Of a stretch of DNA of 64,000 bases, positions 49,009-57,299 are shown piece by piece. The DNA lies in NCBI RefSeq assembly GCF_004795055.1, contig NZ_SSBJ01000011.1:1-64000 (forward strand), read 5' to 3'. The stretch comes from Streptomyces sp. A1136 (GTDB taxonomy: Bacteria; Actinomycetota; Actinomycetes; Streptomycetales; Streptomycetaceae). Every line of letters begins with the position of its first letter. Within the stretch, counting starts at the first letter, position 1. Position numbers and translations under genes: made by a program. A model generated the notes under the pieces. That model was not told the origin of the DNA, did no database searches, and was given only the letters and a program-made list of their open reading frames with translations.

Positions 49009-49772
49009 CCACCGACGCACCCTCTCTGCACGTCTCCGGCCTCGCGTACGCCTACCCCGACGGGCACCAGGCCCTGTTCGGCGTCGACCTGACCGTCGGG
49101 CGCGGGGAACGGGTGGCACTGCTCGGCCCCAACGGTGCGGGCAAGACCACCCTCGTCCTCCACCTCAACGGCATCCTGGGCGGTGGTGTCGGCGCGGTGA
49201 CGGTGGCGGGGCTGCCCGTGGAGAAGCGGAACCTCGCCGAGATCCGGCGGCGCGTCGGGATCGTCTTCCAGGACCCCGACGACCAGCTGTTCATGCCGAC
49301 GGTGCGCGAGGACGTGGCCTTCGGCCCCGCGGCGGCCGGAATGCGGGGCGCGGAACTTGAGGCACGGGTGACGGAGGCGCTGGAGCAGGTCGGCATGGCC
49401 GCCTTCGCCGACCGGCCGCCACACCACCTGTCGTTCGGGCAGCGCCGCCGGGTGGCGGTGGCGACCGTGCTGGCGATGCGGCCGGAGATCCTCGTCCTGG
49501 ACGAACCCTCCTCCAACCTCGACCCGGCCTCGCGCCGGGAGCTGGCGGACATCCTGCGCTCGCTGGACGTGACGGTGCTGATGGTGACCCACGACCTGCC
49601 GTACGCGCTGGAACTGTGCCCGCGCGCGGTGGTCCTCAGCGAGGGTGTCATCGCCGCCGACGGACGCACGCAGGACCTGCTGTGCGACGAGGAGCTGATG
49701 CGGGCCCACCGGCTGGAGCTGCCGTTCGGCTTCGACCCGCGGTCGGTGACGCTGCCGGCCGCCCTGGCATAA
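49005..49772 (+). CDS. CbiO-type ATPase of the metal ECF importer
   Basis: A 255-residue ABC ATPase. It has Walker A GPNGAGKTT, Q-loop VFQDPDDQLF (typical of ECF ATPases), signature HLSFGQRRR, Walker B ILVLDEPSSNLD and the switch His in MVTHDL. The signature has F for the usual G/S at the third position (LSFGQ), common in CbiO. GTG 49005 overlaps the cbiQ stop (GTGA). ATG 48996 is an alternative. Confidence 0.93.
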   Translation: MTTDAPSLHVSGLAYAYPDGHQALFGVDLTVGRGERVALLGPNGAGKTTLVLHLNGILGGGVGAVTVAGLPVEKRNLAEIRRRVGIVFQDPDDQLFMPTVREDVAFGPAAAGMRGAELEARVTEALEQVGMAAFADRPPHHLSFGQRRRVAVATVLAMRPEILVLDEPSSNLDPASRRELADILRSLDVTVLMVTHDLPYALELCPRAVVLSEGVIAADGRTQDLLCDEELMRAHRLELPFGFDPRSVTLPAALA

Positions 49773-49800
49773 GTACCTTCGACCGATTGTTGGACCGCTC

Positions 49801-50964
49801 GTGAACATCCAGGGTGAGGTGGCGGAGGGCTTCGAGCCCGTCCGTGAGGCTTTCGTACGCAACTTCGAGGTGCTCGGGGACCGGGGCGCGGCCGTCGCCG
49901 TGTACCGGGACGGGCGCCGGGTCGTCGACCTGTGGGCCGGGACGAAGGACGCGGACGGGACCGAACCCTGGCGGGCGGAGACCGCGCAGGTGGTGCGGTC
50001 CGCGACCAAGGGCGTGTCGGCGGCGGTCCCGTTGCTGCTGCACCAGCGGGGGTTGCTGGATCTGGACGCGCCGGTCGGGACGTACTGGCCGGAGTTCAAG
50101 GCGGGCGGCAAGGAGCGCGTACTCGTACGGGACCTGCTCGCCCACCGCGCCGGGGTACCGGCGTTGGACCGGCCGCTGACCCCGGCCGAGGCCGTCGACG
50201 GGGTGTCGGGGGCGCGGGCGGTCGCCGAGCAGCCGGCGTTCTGGGAGCCCGGCACCGAGCACGGCTACCACGCGCAGACGTACAGCTGGCTGCTGTCGGA
50301 GCTGGTGCTGAGGGTGACCGGGGAGACGATCGGCGCCTGGCTGGCGCGGGAGGTGACCGGCCCGCTGGGGCTGGACTTCTGGATCGGCCTGCCGGAATCG
50401 GAGGCGGCGGCCGGCCGGGTGGGGCGGGTGGCCGCCGTGGAGCCGCCGGAATCGGCGGGCGCGCTGCGAACGCGACCGCGCAGGAACGTTTCGCAGGCGT
50501 ACGCGGACCCGCAGTCGCTGACGCGGCGCGCCTTCGCGGCGATCGACCCGCTGCCCGACGAGAACGCCCCCGAGTACCGGGCGGCGGAGCTTCCGGCCTC
50601 GGCGGGGATCGGGACGGCGCGGGCGCTGGCCGGGTTCTACGCGGCGCTGCTCGGGGACACCGAGGACGGCGCCCGACTCTTCGACCCGCGGACGACGGCG
50701 CTGGCGTCGCGCGAACTGTCGTCGGGCCCGGACCGGGTGCTGGTGGTGAACACCCGCTTCGGGCCGGGGTTCATGCTGCACGGCCCGGCGTCGCCGCTGC
50801 TGTCCCCGGCGTCGTTCGGCCACCCGGGGCGGGGCGGCTCGCTGGCGTTCGCGGACCCGGAGGCGGGCATCGGCTTCGGCTACGTCACGAACGCCCTGGC
50901 CCCGTCGGTCACCGCGGACCCCCGCGCCCAAGCGCTGCTCCGGGCCCTGCGCCTGGCCCTCTGA
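49801..50964 (+). CDS. Serine beta-lactamase-fold hydrolase (class C / esterase EstB type)
   Basis: A 387-residue cytoplasmic-looking enzyme. SATK (in VVRSATKGVS near 66-70) is the SxxK nucleophile motif. The second motif is YHAQTYSW, and HPGRGGSLAFADPE fills the role of the third motif. This fold includes esterases, DD-peptidases and beta-lactamases. With no signal peptide, esterase or transesterase activity is more likely. The start is GTG 49801, 28 bases after cbiO; it may be co-transcribed. Confidence 0.85.
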   Translation: MNIQGEVAEGFEPVREAFVRNFEVLGDRGAAVAVYRDGRRVVDLWAGTKDADGTEPWRAETAQVVRSATKGVSAAVPLLLHQRGLLDLDAPVGTYWPEFKAGGKERVLVRDLLAHRAGVPALDRPLTPAEAVDGVSGARAVAEQPAFWEPGTEHGYHAQTYSWLLSELVLRVTGETIGAWLAREVTGPLGLDFWIGLPESEAAAGRVGRVAAVEPPESAGALRTRPRRNVSQAYADPQSLTRRAFAAIDPLPDENAPEYRAAELPASAGIGTARALAGFYAALLGDTEDGARLFDPRTTALASRELSSGPDRVLVVNTRFGPGFMLHGPASPLLSPASFGHPGRGGSLAFADPEAGIGFGYVTNALAPSVTADPRAQALLRALRLAL

Positions 50965-51008
50965 CCTTCCCGCCGCGCCCCTCGCGCCCCTCGCACTCGC
51001 TCGGCCCG

Positions 51009-51035
51009 GCCCCGGTCTCGGCGGCGGACCGGGGC
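51009..51035. terminator. Bidirectional hairpin terminator
   Basis: GCCCCGGTC and GACCGGGGC form a 9-bp stem with a 9-base loop, between the convergent hydrolase and penicillin-binding protein genes. The right arm is partly duplicated just downstream. Confidence 0.6.
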
Positions 51036-51068
51036 GGGGCGGACCGGGGCGGGGCAGAGGACAGGTCG

Positions 51069-52694
51069 TCAGGAGTGGACGCGCAGTACGGCCGCCACGA
51101 TCGGGCCCGCCGCGTCCGCGCCGTGGCCGCCCGATTCGACCATGGCCGCCGCCGCCACGTCGTCGCTGAAACCGGTGAACCAGCTGTCCGGGCTGACGCC
51201 GTCCACCTCCGCCGAGCCGGTCTTGGCGCCCTTGTCGCCGCCGACCGAGGACATCACCCCCGCGGCCGTCCCGTTGGACGCCGTCAGCCGCATCATCGAG
51301 AGCAACTGCTGCCGCACCGCCGGCTTCATCCCGCGCGCCGCCTCGGCTATCGGTCGGCCGTCCAGCTCCGCCGGGACCAGCAGCGGCTGGTGGAACCGGC
51401 CGCTGCGCGCCGTGGCCGTGAGGGACGCGACGTTCAGCGGGTTCATGGTGATGTCGCCCTGGCCGATGTACTCCGCCGCCGCCTCCGCCCCCGTCGCGAC
51501 GGGGACCTTGCCGTCGACCGACTTGATGCCCGTCTTCCAGTCCAGCCCGATGCCGAAGACCTCCTGGGCCTCCTTCGACAGCGCCGCGTCGTCCTTGACG
51601 TCGTCGATCTGCTTGATGAAGGCGGTGTTGCAGGACTTGGCGAAGCTGGTCGCGAAGCTCGCGCCGGGCAGCGCGAAGTCGTTCAGGTTGTGGAAGGCGC
51701 GGCCGCCCCAGACCGCTTCCTTGACGCACTCCGCCGGCCGGTCGGCCGCCGCCTTGCCCCGGTCGAGCAGCATCTCCGCCGTCACGATCTTCATCGTCGA
51801 GCCGGGGGCCCGGGCACCGCGCATGGCCGCGTTGAAGCCGTCCTTGCGGTTGTTCGCCACGGCCAGGACGTGGCCGGTGCTCGGCTGGACGGCGACCACC
51901 GAGGACTCCGGGTACCCGGCGACGGCCTTCTCCGCCGCCGCCTGCACCCGCGCGTCCAGGTACGTCTTGAGCGTGGCGGGCTCGCCCTCCGCGAGGGTCA
52001 GCAGGGTCCGCTTCGGCGCCGCCGCCTCGGCGGGCTCGATCCACAGCTCCGCGCCGGGTTTGCCGCCCGCCTTCGCGCCGTAGGTCTGTCGCAGCTCGGC
52101 GAGGACCGGCCCCAGCGAGGGGTACTTCTCCGCCGTCAGCTCCTCGCCGGTGTGGTCCACGGCCTTGACGGGCGCGCTCGCGGGCGCCCCGGCGCGCAGT
52201 CGCTCGCCCTTTTGGAGCTGCGGGTGGAGGACCGAGGGCTGCCAGTCGACCAGCGGTTTCCCGCTGGTGAGACCGCGTACGACGGTCAGCCGCGAGTCGT
52301 ACGCGAGGGGCTTGGTGGCGCCCTCGTACGTCACCTCGGCCTCGACCTTGAACGGCACGGTGGCGCCGTTCGGCGTGCCGGGGGTGATCACGGCCTTGGA
52401 CACGTACGCCTTGGTCTTGAAGTCGGCGACCGCCCCATGGGCTTCCTGCGCGTTGTTCGTCAGGTCGGCGGCCGCGCGCTCGTCCCCCGAGGCCCAGGCG
52501 GCGAGGAAGGCCTTCGCGGTCTGCGCCGTTTCCTTGGCCGTCGGCGGTCCGCTGTTCTTGGCGGCGGCCTCGACGCCGGTCGCGCCGCCGTGGCCCGCGT
52601 CCTCCCCGACCAACGCGTACACGCCGTACCCGCCCCCGCCGACCACCGCGAGGATCACCCCGCCGACGATGGCACCCTTCGCCGCCCCGTTCAC
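51069..52694 (-). CDS. Penicillin-binding protein with MecA_N-like domain
   Basis: A 541-residue class B-type transpeptidase. One N-terminal helix (GAIVGGVILAVVGGGGYGVY) anchors it. An NTF2/MecA_N-like domain occupies about 50-160 (AKAFLAAWASGDERAAADLT). The transpeptidase has GSTMK (Ser near 298), SCN (near 351) and KTGSAE (near 490). Related proteins cross-link peptidoglycan during growth or sporulation, and MecA_N types may show low beta-lactam affinity. GTG 52694 has GGGGAGGGG seven bases upstream. Confidence 0.9.
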   Translation of the reverse strand: MNGAAKGAIVGGVILAVVGGGGYGVYALVGEDAGHGGATGVEAAAKNSGPPTAKETAQTAKAFLAAWASGDERAAADLTNNAQEAHGAVADFKTKAYVSKAVITPGTPNGATVPFKVEAEVTYEGATKPLAYDSRLTVVRGLTSGKPLVDWQPSVLHPQLQKGERLRAGAPASAPVKAVDHTGEELTAEKYPSLGPVLAELRQTYGAKAGGKPGAELWIEPAEAAAPKRTLLTLAEGEPATLKTYLDARVQAAAEKAVAGYPESSVVAVQPSTGHVLAVANNRKDGFNAAMRGARAPGSTMKIVTAEMLLDRGKAAADRPAECVKEAVWGGRAFHNLNDFALPGASFATSFAKSCNTAFIKQIDDVKDDAALSKEAQEVFGIGLDWKTGIKSVDGKVPVATGAEAAAEYIGQGDITMNPLNVASLTATARSGRFHQPLLVPAELDGRPIAEAARGMKPAVRQQLLSMMRLTASNGTAAGVMSSVGGDKGAKTGSAEVDGVSPDSWFTGFSDDVAAAAMVESGGHGADAAGPIVAAVLRVHS

Positions 52695-52721
52695 TTGCGT
52701 CCCCTCCCCGACCACCGTCCC

Positions 52722-52733
52722 TGAACATGTTCA
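52722..52733. promoter_or_regulatory. Palindrome upstream of the penicillin-binding protein gene
   Basis: TGAACATGTTCA is a perfect 12-bp palindrome 28 bases before the start. GAAC-AT-GTTC has a two-base spacer, so it is not a LexA box. The binding factor is unknown. Confidence 0.5.
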
Positions 52734-52838
52734 AGAACTCTTTGGTGTGGACCTTACGCGGTGTGCGACGGCGGGGCCCGCCCCGTTACCGGACCGCGAC
52801 GTCGTGGCCGGTTCCCGCTCCCGCGCGGGATCGGGGCC

Positions 52839-54605
52839 TCACACCCAGGTGTCCAGCCACATCCGGCCGCGCCAGGAGTCCAGTGGGATGCTCTGGCCCG
52901 TGTAGATCGGCCAGAAATAGATGAAGTTCCAGACGATCAACAGGACCAGGACACCCGCGCCGATCGCGCCCAGGGCCCGGCGGCGTTCCGACGACCCCGC
53001 CGGTCCCAACAGCGCTCCGATCATCATCGTCACCGCCAGGCACAGGTACGGGACGAAGACCACCGCGTAGAAGTAGAAGATCGTCCGCTCCTGGTAGTTG
53101 AACCAGGGGAGCAGACCCGCGGCCAGGGCGCACGTGATCGCACCCGCCCGCCAGTCGCGGCGGAAGAACCAGCGCCACAGCACGTACAGCAGCGCGAAAC
53201 AGCCCGCCCACCACAGCAGCGGCGTGCCCAGGGCCAGCACCTCGCGGGCGCACTTGCCCGTCGTGGTCGTCGGGCAGCCGTCCGTACCCGGCGCGGGGGA
53301 CTCGTAGAAGTAGGAGACGGGCCGGCCCAGCACCAGCCAGCTCCACGGGTTCGACTCGTACGTGTGACCCGAGGTCAGGCCCACGTGGAACTTGTAGACC
53401 TCGGTCTCGTAGTGCCACAGGCTCCGCAGCCACTCCGGCAGCCAGGACAGCGAGCTGTGCCGGTCGTTCTTGGCGGCCCAGTCGCGGAAGTAGCCGCCCC
53501 TGCCGTCGTCCGGGCTCAGGAGCCAGCCCGCCCAGGAGGCCAGGTAGACGCCGATCGCCACCGGCACGGTCGAGAGGAAGGCGGGCAGCGCGTCGCGGCG
53601 CAGCATCGCCGCGTACGGGGCGCCGGCGCCCGCCGTGCGGCGCGCGGCCGCGTCCCACAGCACCGTGAGGACCCCGAAGAAGGCCAGAACCACCAGGCCG
53701 TTCCACTTCGTGCCGAACGCCAGGCCCAGACAGACGCCGGCCAGCAGCCGGTACGGGCGCCACCCCAGCCGCAGCGTCTGCGCGACGAGCGCGTCCGGCC
53801 GGGTGCGGCCCTCGCCGTCCACCGGCAGCGCCGCGGCGAGCCGTGCCCGGGTCCGGTCCCGGTCGATGAGCAGCGCCCCGAAAGCGGCCAGCACGAAGAA
53901 CATCAGGACCAGGTCGAGCAGCGCGGTCCGGCTCATCACCAGGTGCAGCCCGTCCACCGCCAGCAGCGCGCCGGCCAGGCAGCCCAGGAACGTCGAGCGG
54001 AACAGCCGGCGGCCGATCCGGCACAGCATCAGGACGGACAAGGTGCCCAGCAGGGCGGTCATGAACCGCCAACCGAAGGGATCGAAGCCGAACATCCACT
54101 CGCCGAGACCGATCACCCACTTCCCGACCGGCGGGTGGACGACGTAGCCCGGCTCCAGCGGCAGCGCCACCCCGTTCGGGTCGGCGAGGATCGACTTGTC
54201 GACGTCCTTGGGCCAACTCGCCTCGTAGCCCTGCCGGATCGTGGCCCAGGCGTCCTTCGCGTAGTACGTCTCGTCGAATATCACCGCCTTCGGGCTGCCA
54301 AGGTGGACGAACCGCAGCACCCCCGCCACCAGCGTCACCAGCAGCGGCCCCACCCACGCCATGACGCGCTGCCACCGCTCGCGCGCGGCGACCGGCACAC
54401 CGAGCGCCGTCCACAGCTGCTCGGAGGGGCGGGCGTACGGCGGCACGAGGCGGCTGCCGACGTCCGCGCCCCGCGTGCGCGGGGCGTAGCCGAAGCCGCG
54501 CAGGCGACGGAGCCAGACGGGCGGATCGGGTTCGGAGCCGTGTCCGCCCGGCGGGACGGGCGGGGCCCCCGCGGGGCTGGGCGGCGGCGTCGCGGTACTG
54601 GTCAC
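52839..54605 (-). CDS. pmt: Protein O-mannosyltransferase (GT39)
   Basis: A 588-residue polytopic membrane enzyme that moves mannose from polyprenyl-phosphate-mannose to Ser/Thr of exported proteins. The catalytic DE motif is AVIFDETYYAKD near 120, followed by EPGYVVHPPVGKWVIGLGEW. WHYETEVYKFHVGLTSGHTY in a middle loop is typical of the bacterial Pmt family. The cytoplasmic N-terminus is Pro-rich. GTG 54605 is supported by a -10 box 6 bases upstream. It is divergent from rsmI, as in other Streptomyces. Confidence 0.92.
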   Translation of the reverse strand: MTSTATPPPSPAGAPPVPPGGHGSEPDPPVWLRRLRGFGYAPRTRGADVGSRLVPPYARPSEQLWTALGVPVAARERWQRVMAWVGPLLVTLVAGVLRFVHLGSPKAVIFDETYYAKDAWATIRQGYEASWPKDVDKSILADPNGVALPLEPGYVVHPPVGKWVIGLGEWMFGFDPFGWRFMTALLGTLSVLMLCRIGRRLFRSTFLGCLAGALLAVDGLHLVMSRTALLDLVLMFFVLAAFGALLIDRDRTRARLAAALPVDGEGRTRPDALVAQTLRLGWRPYRLLAGVCLGLAFGTKWNGLVVLAFFGVLTVLWDAAARRTAGAGAPYAAMLRRDALPAFLSTVPVAIGVYLASWAGWLLSPDDGRGGYFRDWAAKNDRHSSLSWLPEWLRSLWHYETEVYKFHVGLTSGHTYESNPWSWLVLGRPVSYFYESPAPGTDGCPTTTTGKCAREVLALGTPLLWWAGCFALLYVLWRWFFRRDWRAGAITCALAAGLLPWFNYQERTIFYFYAVVFVPYLCLAVTMMIGALLGPAGSSERRRALGAIGAGVLVLLIVWNFIYFWPIYTGQSIPLDSWRGRMWLDTWV

Positions 54606-54611
54606 CGGGTC

Positions 54612-54617
54612 ATCGTA
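54612..54617 (-). promoter_or_regulatory. -10 box of a probable leaderless pmt promoter
   Basis: On the minus strand TACGAT lies 6 bases before GTG 54605. Confidence 0.65.
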
Positions 54618-54683
54618 GGGAACTCCCCTGTCGGAACCCCAGTGGCTGCGCGAGTCAGGTGGGACGGCTGAGAGGATGGACGG

Positions 54684-55580
54684 GTGACGACTGACCAGCC
54701 CCGCGCCGCCGAAGCCCCCTCCACCGCCGGCGTGCTCGTGCTCGCCGGGACCCCGATCGGTGACCTCGCCGACGCCCCGCCCCGCCTCGGGGCCGAGTTG
54801 GAGCGGGCCGACGTGATCGCCGCCGAGGACACCCGGCGGCTGCGCCGGCTCACCCAGGGCCTCGGCGTGCACACCACCGGGCGCGTGCTGTCGTACTTCG
54901 AGGGCAACGAGTCCGCCCGCACCCCCGAGCTGGTCGAGGCCCTGGAGTCCGGCAAGCGGGTGCTGCTGGTCACCGACGCCGGGATGCCCTCGGTCTCCGA
55001 CCCCGGCTACCGGCTCGTCGCCGCCGCCGTGGCCAAGGACATCAAGGTCACCGCCGTTCCCGGCCCCTCCGCCGTCCTGACCGCGCTCGCGCTGTCGGGG
55101 CTGCCCGTGGACCGCTTCTGTTTCGAGGGGTTCCTGCCGCGCAAGGCCGGCGAGCGCCTCGGTCGGCTCCGCGAGGTGGAGGGCGAGCGGCGCACGCTCG
55201 TCTACTTCGAGGCCCCGCACCGGCTGGACGACACCCTGGCCGCGATGGCCGAGGTGTTCGGCGAGGGCCGCCGGGCCGCGGTGTGCCGCGAGCTGACGAA
55301 GACCTACGAAGAGGTCAAGCGCGGCGGTCTCGGCGAGCTGGCGGCCTGGGCCGCCGAAGGCGTGCGTGGCGAGATCACCATCGTCGTCGAGGGCGCACCG
55401 GCCGCCGCGCCGGGAGACGTGGACGACGAGGAGCTGGTGCGCAGGGTGCGGGTGCGAGAGGAGGCGGGGGAGCGGCGCAAGGAGGCCATCGCGGCGGTCG
55501 CCGCCGAGGTCGGCGTACCCAAGCGCGACGTCTTCGACGCGGTCGTCGCGGCAAAGAATGCGGCCCAAAAGGTGCCGTAG
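54684..55580 (+). CDS. rsmI: 16S rRNA C1402 2'-O-ribose methyltransferase
   Basis: A 298-residue SAM-dependent methyltransferase of the tetrapyrrole-methylase fold that modifies the ribosomal decoding centre. VLVLAGTPIGDLADAPPR opens the domain. AAEDTRRLRRL, VTDAGMPSVSDPGYRLV, PGPSAVLTALALSGL and FEGFLPRK are diagnostic. The C-terminal helical part follows at about 245-298. The start is GTG 54684; GAGGAT six bases upstream is a weak -10 for a leaderless start. Confidence 0.94.
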   Translation: MTTDQPRAAEAPSTAGVLVLAGTPIGDLADAPPRLGAELERADVIAAEDTRRLRRLTQGLGVHTTGRVLSYFEGNESARTPELVEALESGKRVLLVTDAGMPSVSDPGYRLVAAAVAKDIKVTAVPGPSAVLTALALSGLPVDRFCFEGFLPRKAGERLGRLREVEGERRTLVYFEAPHRLDDTLAAMAEVFGEGRRAAVCRELTKTYEEVKRGGLGELAAWAAEGVRGEITIVVEGAPAAAPGDVDDEELVRRVRVREEAGERRKEAIAAVAAEVGVPKRDVFDAVVAAKNAAQKVP

Positions 55581-55739
55581 ATCGGTAAAGGGATAACCTG
55601 AAAAGCAAAGCTCAGACCGGGTAGCGGGCTCTTTTGGCATGAGTGGGCCAAAGTCCGCCCAACACTGGACAGGGCCTGATGCGCTCCCGCCCGAAGAGGC
55701 GTCCACTGGCAATGCACCAGTGGAACAAGAGGAGCTGGC
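55581..55739 (+). other. Structured 159-base leader of the zinc-ribbon gene
   Basis: Several hairpins can be drawn. TTTGGC / GCCAAA lies near 55634-55654. TCCACTGG / CCAGTGGA (55702-55724, 7-base loop) sits just before the ribosome-binding site AGAGGAG. The layout could sequester or expose the site, but no known riboswitch consensus is recognised. Confidence 0.45.
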
Positions 55740-56243
55740 ATGAGTGAGATCGCCGAGACCCCCGCACCCGCTACGACCGCAGCCACCGCCATACCCACCG
55801 CCCCGTCGAGGCCGGCCGCGCACATCGTGCACGAGGCGTACTCGTTCGCCTGCATGAAGTGCGGATTCGGCTGGGAGCAGGGGTACGAGATCGAGCACCA
55901 CGTGAACGGCCGGGGCGAGCCGTTCATCGTGTACACGGTCAACAGCGAGCGGGTCCCCTCCCCCCTGTCCAACCCGACGTGCATGAACTGCGACGGCCAC
56001 GTGGTCCGCATCATGCGCGAGGGACAGGTCAAGTCGGTTCTCGGCCTGCTCGACCAGCTCTACCAGCAGGCCATCCCCGCCATCGCCGGGCCGCCCCCGG
56101 CCATGTACGACGCCCCCCGCCCGCCCCGGCAACGCAGGAGCGTCGTCCCCGACCACCCCGCCCCCGGCCCGGTCGTCGCGGAGGAGGCCGAAGGCCGGCG
56201 CGTCGGGCCGCTGGCCCGGCTGCGGAGGCGCTTTCGGAAGTGA
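55740..56243 (+). CDS. Zinc-ribbon-like protein of unknown function
   Basis: A 167-residue protein. A disordered N-terminus of ~28 residues leads into a domain with two Cys pairs (CMKCGFGWEQ and CMNCDGHVV), which would bind zinc. The middle (YEIEHHVNGRGEPFIVY) is well structured. The C-terminus is Pro-rich, then basic (RLRRRFRK). AGAGGAG precedes the ATG. Similar proteins occur beside rsmI in Streptomyces, with no known role that I can name. Confidence 0.75.
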   Translation: MSEIAETPAPATTAATAIPTAPSRPAAHIVHEAYSFACMKCGFGWEQGYEIEHHVNGRGEPFIVYTVNSERVPSPLSNPTCMNCDGHVVRIMREGQVKSVLGLLDQLYQQAIPAIAGPPPAMYDAPRPPRQRRSVVPDHPAPGPVVAEEAEGRRVGPLARLRRRFRK

Positions 56244-56272
56244 GCGGCGGGACCAGCCCGCCCGACCGGTCA

Positions 56273-56278
56273 TAAGAT
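56273..56278 (+). promoter_or_regulatory. -10 box of a probable leaderless tatD promoter
   Basis: TAAGAT lies 7 bases before ATG 56286. Confidence 0.6.
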
Positions 56279-56285
56279 CGGCCTC

Positions 56286-57164
56286 ATGAGCCGTACCCCG
56301 AACGACGCGCCGCCCCCGCTGCCCGAACCGCTGCGGGTGGCGGTCGCCGACTCCCACACCCACCTGGACATGCAGTCCGGAACCGTCGAAGAAGGCCTGG
56401 CCAAGGCCGCCTCCGTGGGCGTGACGACCGTCGTCCAGGTGGGTTGCGACGTGAAGGGATCGCGCTGGGCCGCCGAGACCGCCGCCGCGCACGAGAACGT
56501 CCACGCGGCCGTCGCCCTTCACCCGAACGAAGCGCCCCGCATCGTGCACGGGGACCCCGGGGGACACGGGCCCAGGCAGGGCGCCCGGGCCGGCGGCGGC
56601 GAGGGCGCGCTCGACGACGCGCTGGCCGAGATCGACGCCTTGGCCGCGCTCCCGCACGTCAAGGCGGTCGGCGAGACCGGACTCGACTACTTCCGCACCG
56701 GACCCGAGGGCATGGCCGCGCAGGAGCGTTCGTTCCGCGCGCACATCGAGATCGCCAAGCGCCGGGGCAAGGCCCTGGTCATCCACGACCGTGACGCCCA
56801 CGCCGACGTGCTGCGCGTCCTGCGCGAGGAGGGCGCCCCGGAGCGGACCGTCTTCCACTGCTACTCCGGCGACGCCGCCATGGCCCGGGAGTGCGCGGCC
56901 GCCGGCTACTACATGTCCTTCGCCGGGACCGTCACCTTCAAGAACGCCGCGTCGTTGCGCGAGGCGCTCGCCGTGGCCCCGTCGGAGCTGGTGCTCGTCG
57001 AGACGGACGCCCCGTACCTCACCCCCGCGCCGTACCGGGGCCGGCCCAACGCCCCCTACCTGATCCCGCTGACGGTACGGGCGATGGCGGCGGTGCGCGG
57101 CATCGACGAGGACGCGATGGCCACCGCCCTGGCCGCCAATACCGCCCGCGCCTTCGACTACTGA
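56286..57164 (+). CDS. tatD: TatD-family metal-dependent deoxyribonuclease
   Basis: A 292-residue TIM-barrel hydrolase. DSHTHLD near 24 has the first metal-binding His pair. GETGLDYFR has the bridging Glu, ALVIHDRDAHADVLRVL a further His, FHCYSGDA the next, and VETDAPYLTP the final Asp. An insert of ~20 Gly-rich residues lies near 95-115. TatD enzymes act as 3'-5' nucleases in DNA quality control. It sits upstream of rpfB, a conserved arrangement. Confidence 0.93.
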   Translation: MSRTPNDAPPPLPEPLRVAVADSHTHLDMQSGTVEEGLAKAASVGVTTVVQVGCDVKGSRWAAETAAAHENVHAAVALHPNEAPRIVHGDPGGHGPRQGARAGGGEGALDDALAEIDALAALPHVKAVGETGLDYFRTGPEGMAAQERSFRAHIEIAKRRGKALVIHDRDAHADVLRVLREEGAPERTVFHCYSGDAAMARECAAAGYYMSFAGTVTFKNAASLREALAVAPSELVLVETDAPYLTPAPYRGRPNAPYLIPLTVRAMAAVRGIDEDAMATALAANTARAFDY

Positions 57165-57225
57165 GACGTCCGTACGACCCGGCGTAGGCCCCCCGTGCCC
57201 CGACACGCTGGGTAGCCGTCCGACT

Positions 57226-57255
57226 TTGGTGCGTGACGCCCCTTCCCGCTAAGGT
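57226..57255 (+). promoter_or_regulatory. rpfB promoter
   Basis: TTGGTG (57226-57231), an 18-base spacer and TAAGGT (57250-57255) make a plausible sigma-70-type promoter, giving a leader of about 40 bases with GGAG before GTG 57300. Confidence 0.55.
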
Positions 57256-57299
57256 GCCGTGCCCGAACCAGCGGGTGCCGGACACGTGGAGCGAGCGTC

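Noticed and set aside
52722-52733. LexA/SOS box
   Set aside because: Half-sites GAAC and GTTC are separated by two bases, not the four needed.
52839-57206. A 1455-codon open frame on the minus strand spanning pmt, rsmI, the zinc-ribbon gene and tatD
   Set aside because: Only the part from 54605 down (pmt) has protein character. The rest is antisense to well-supported genes and open only because of GC-rich codon bias.
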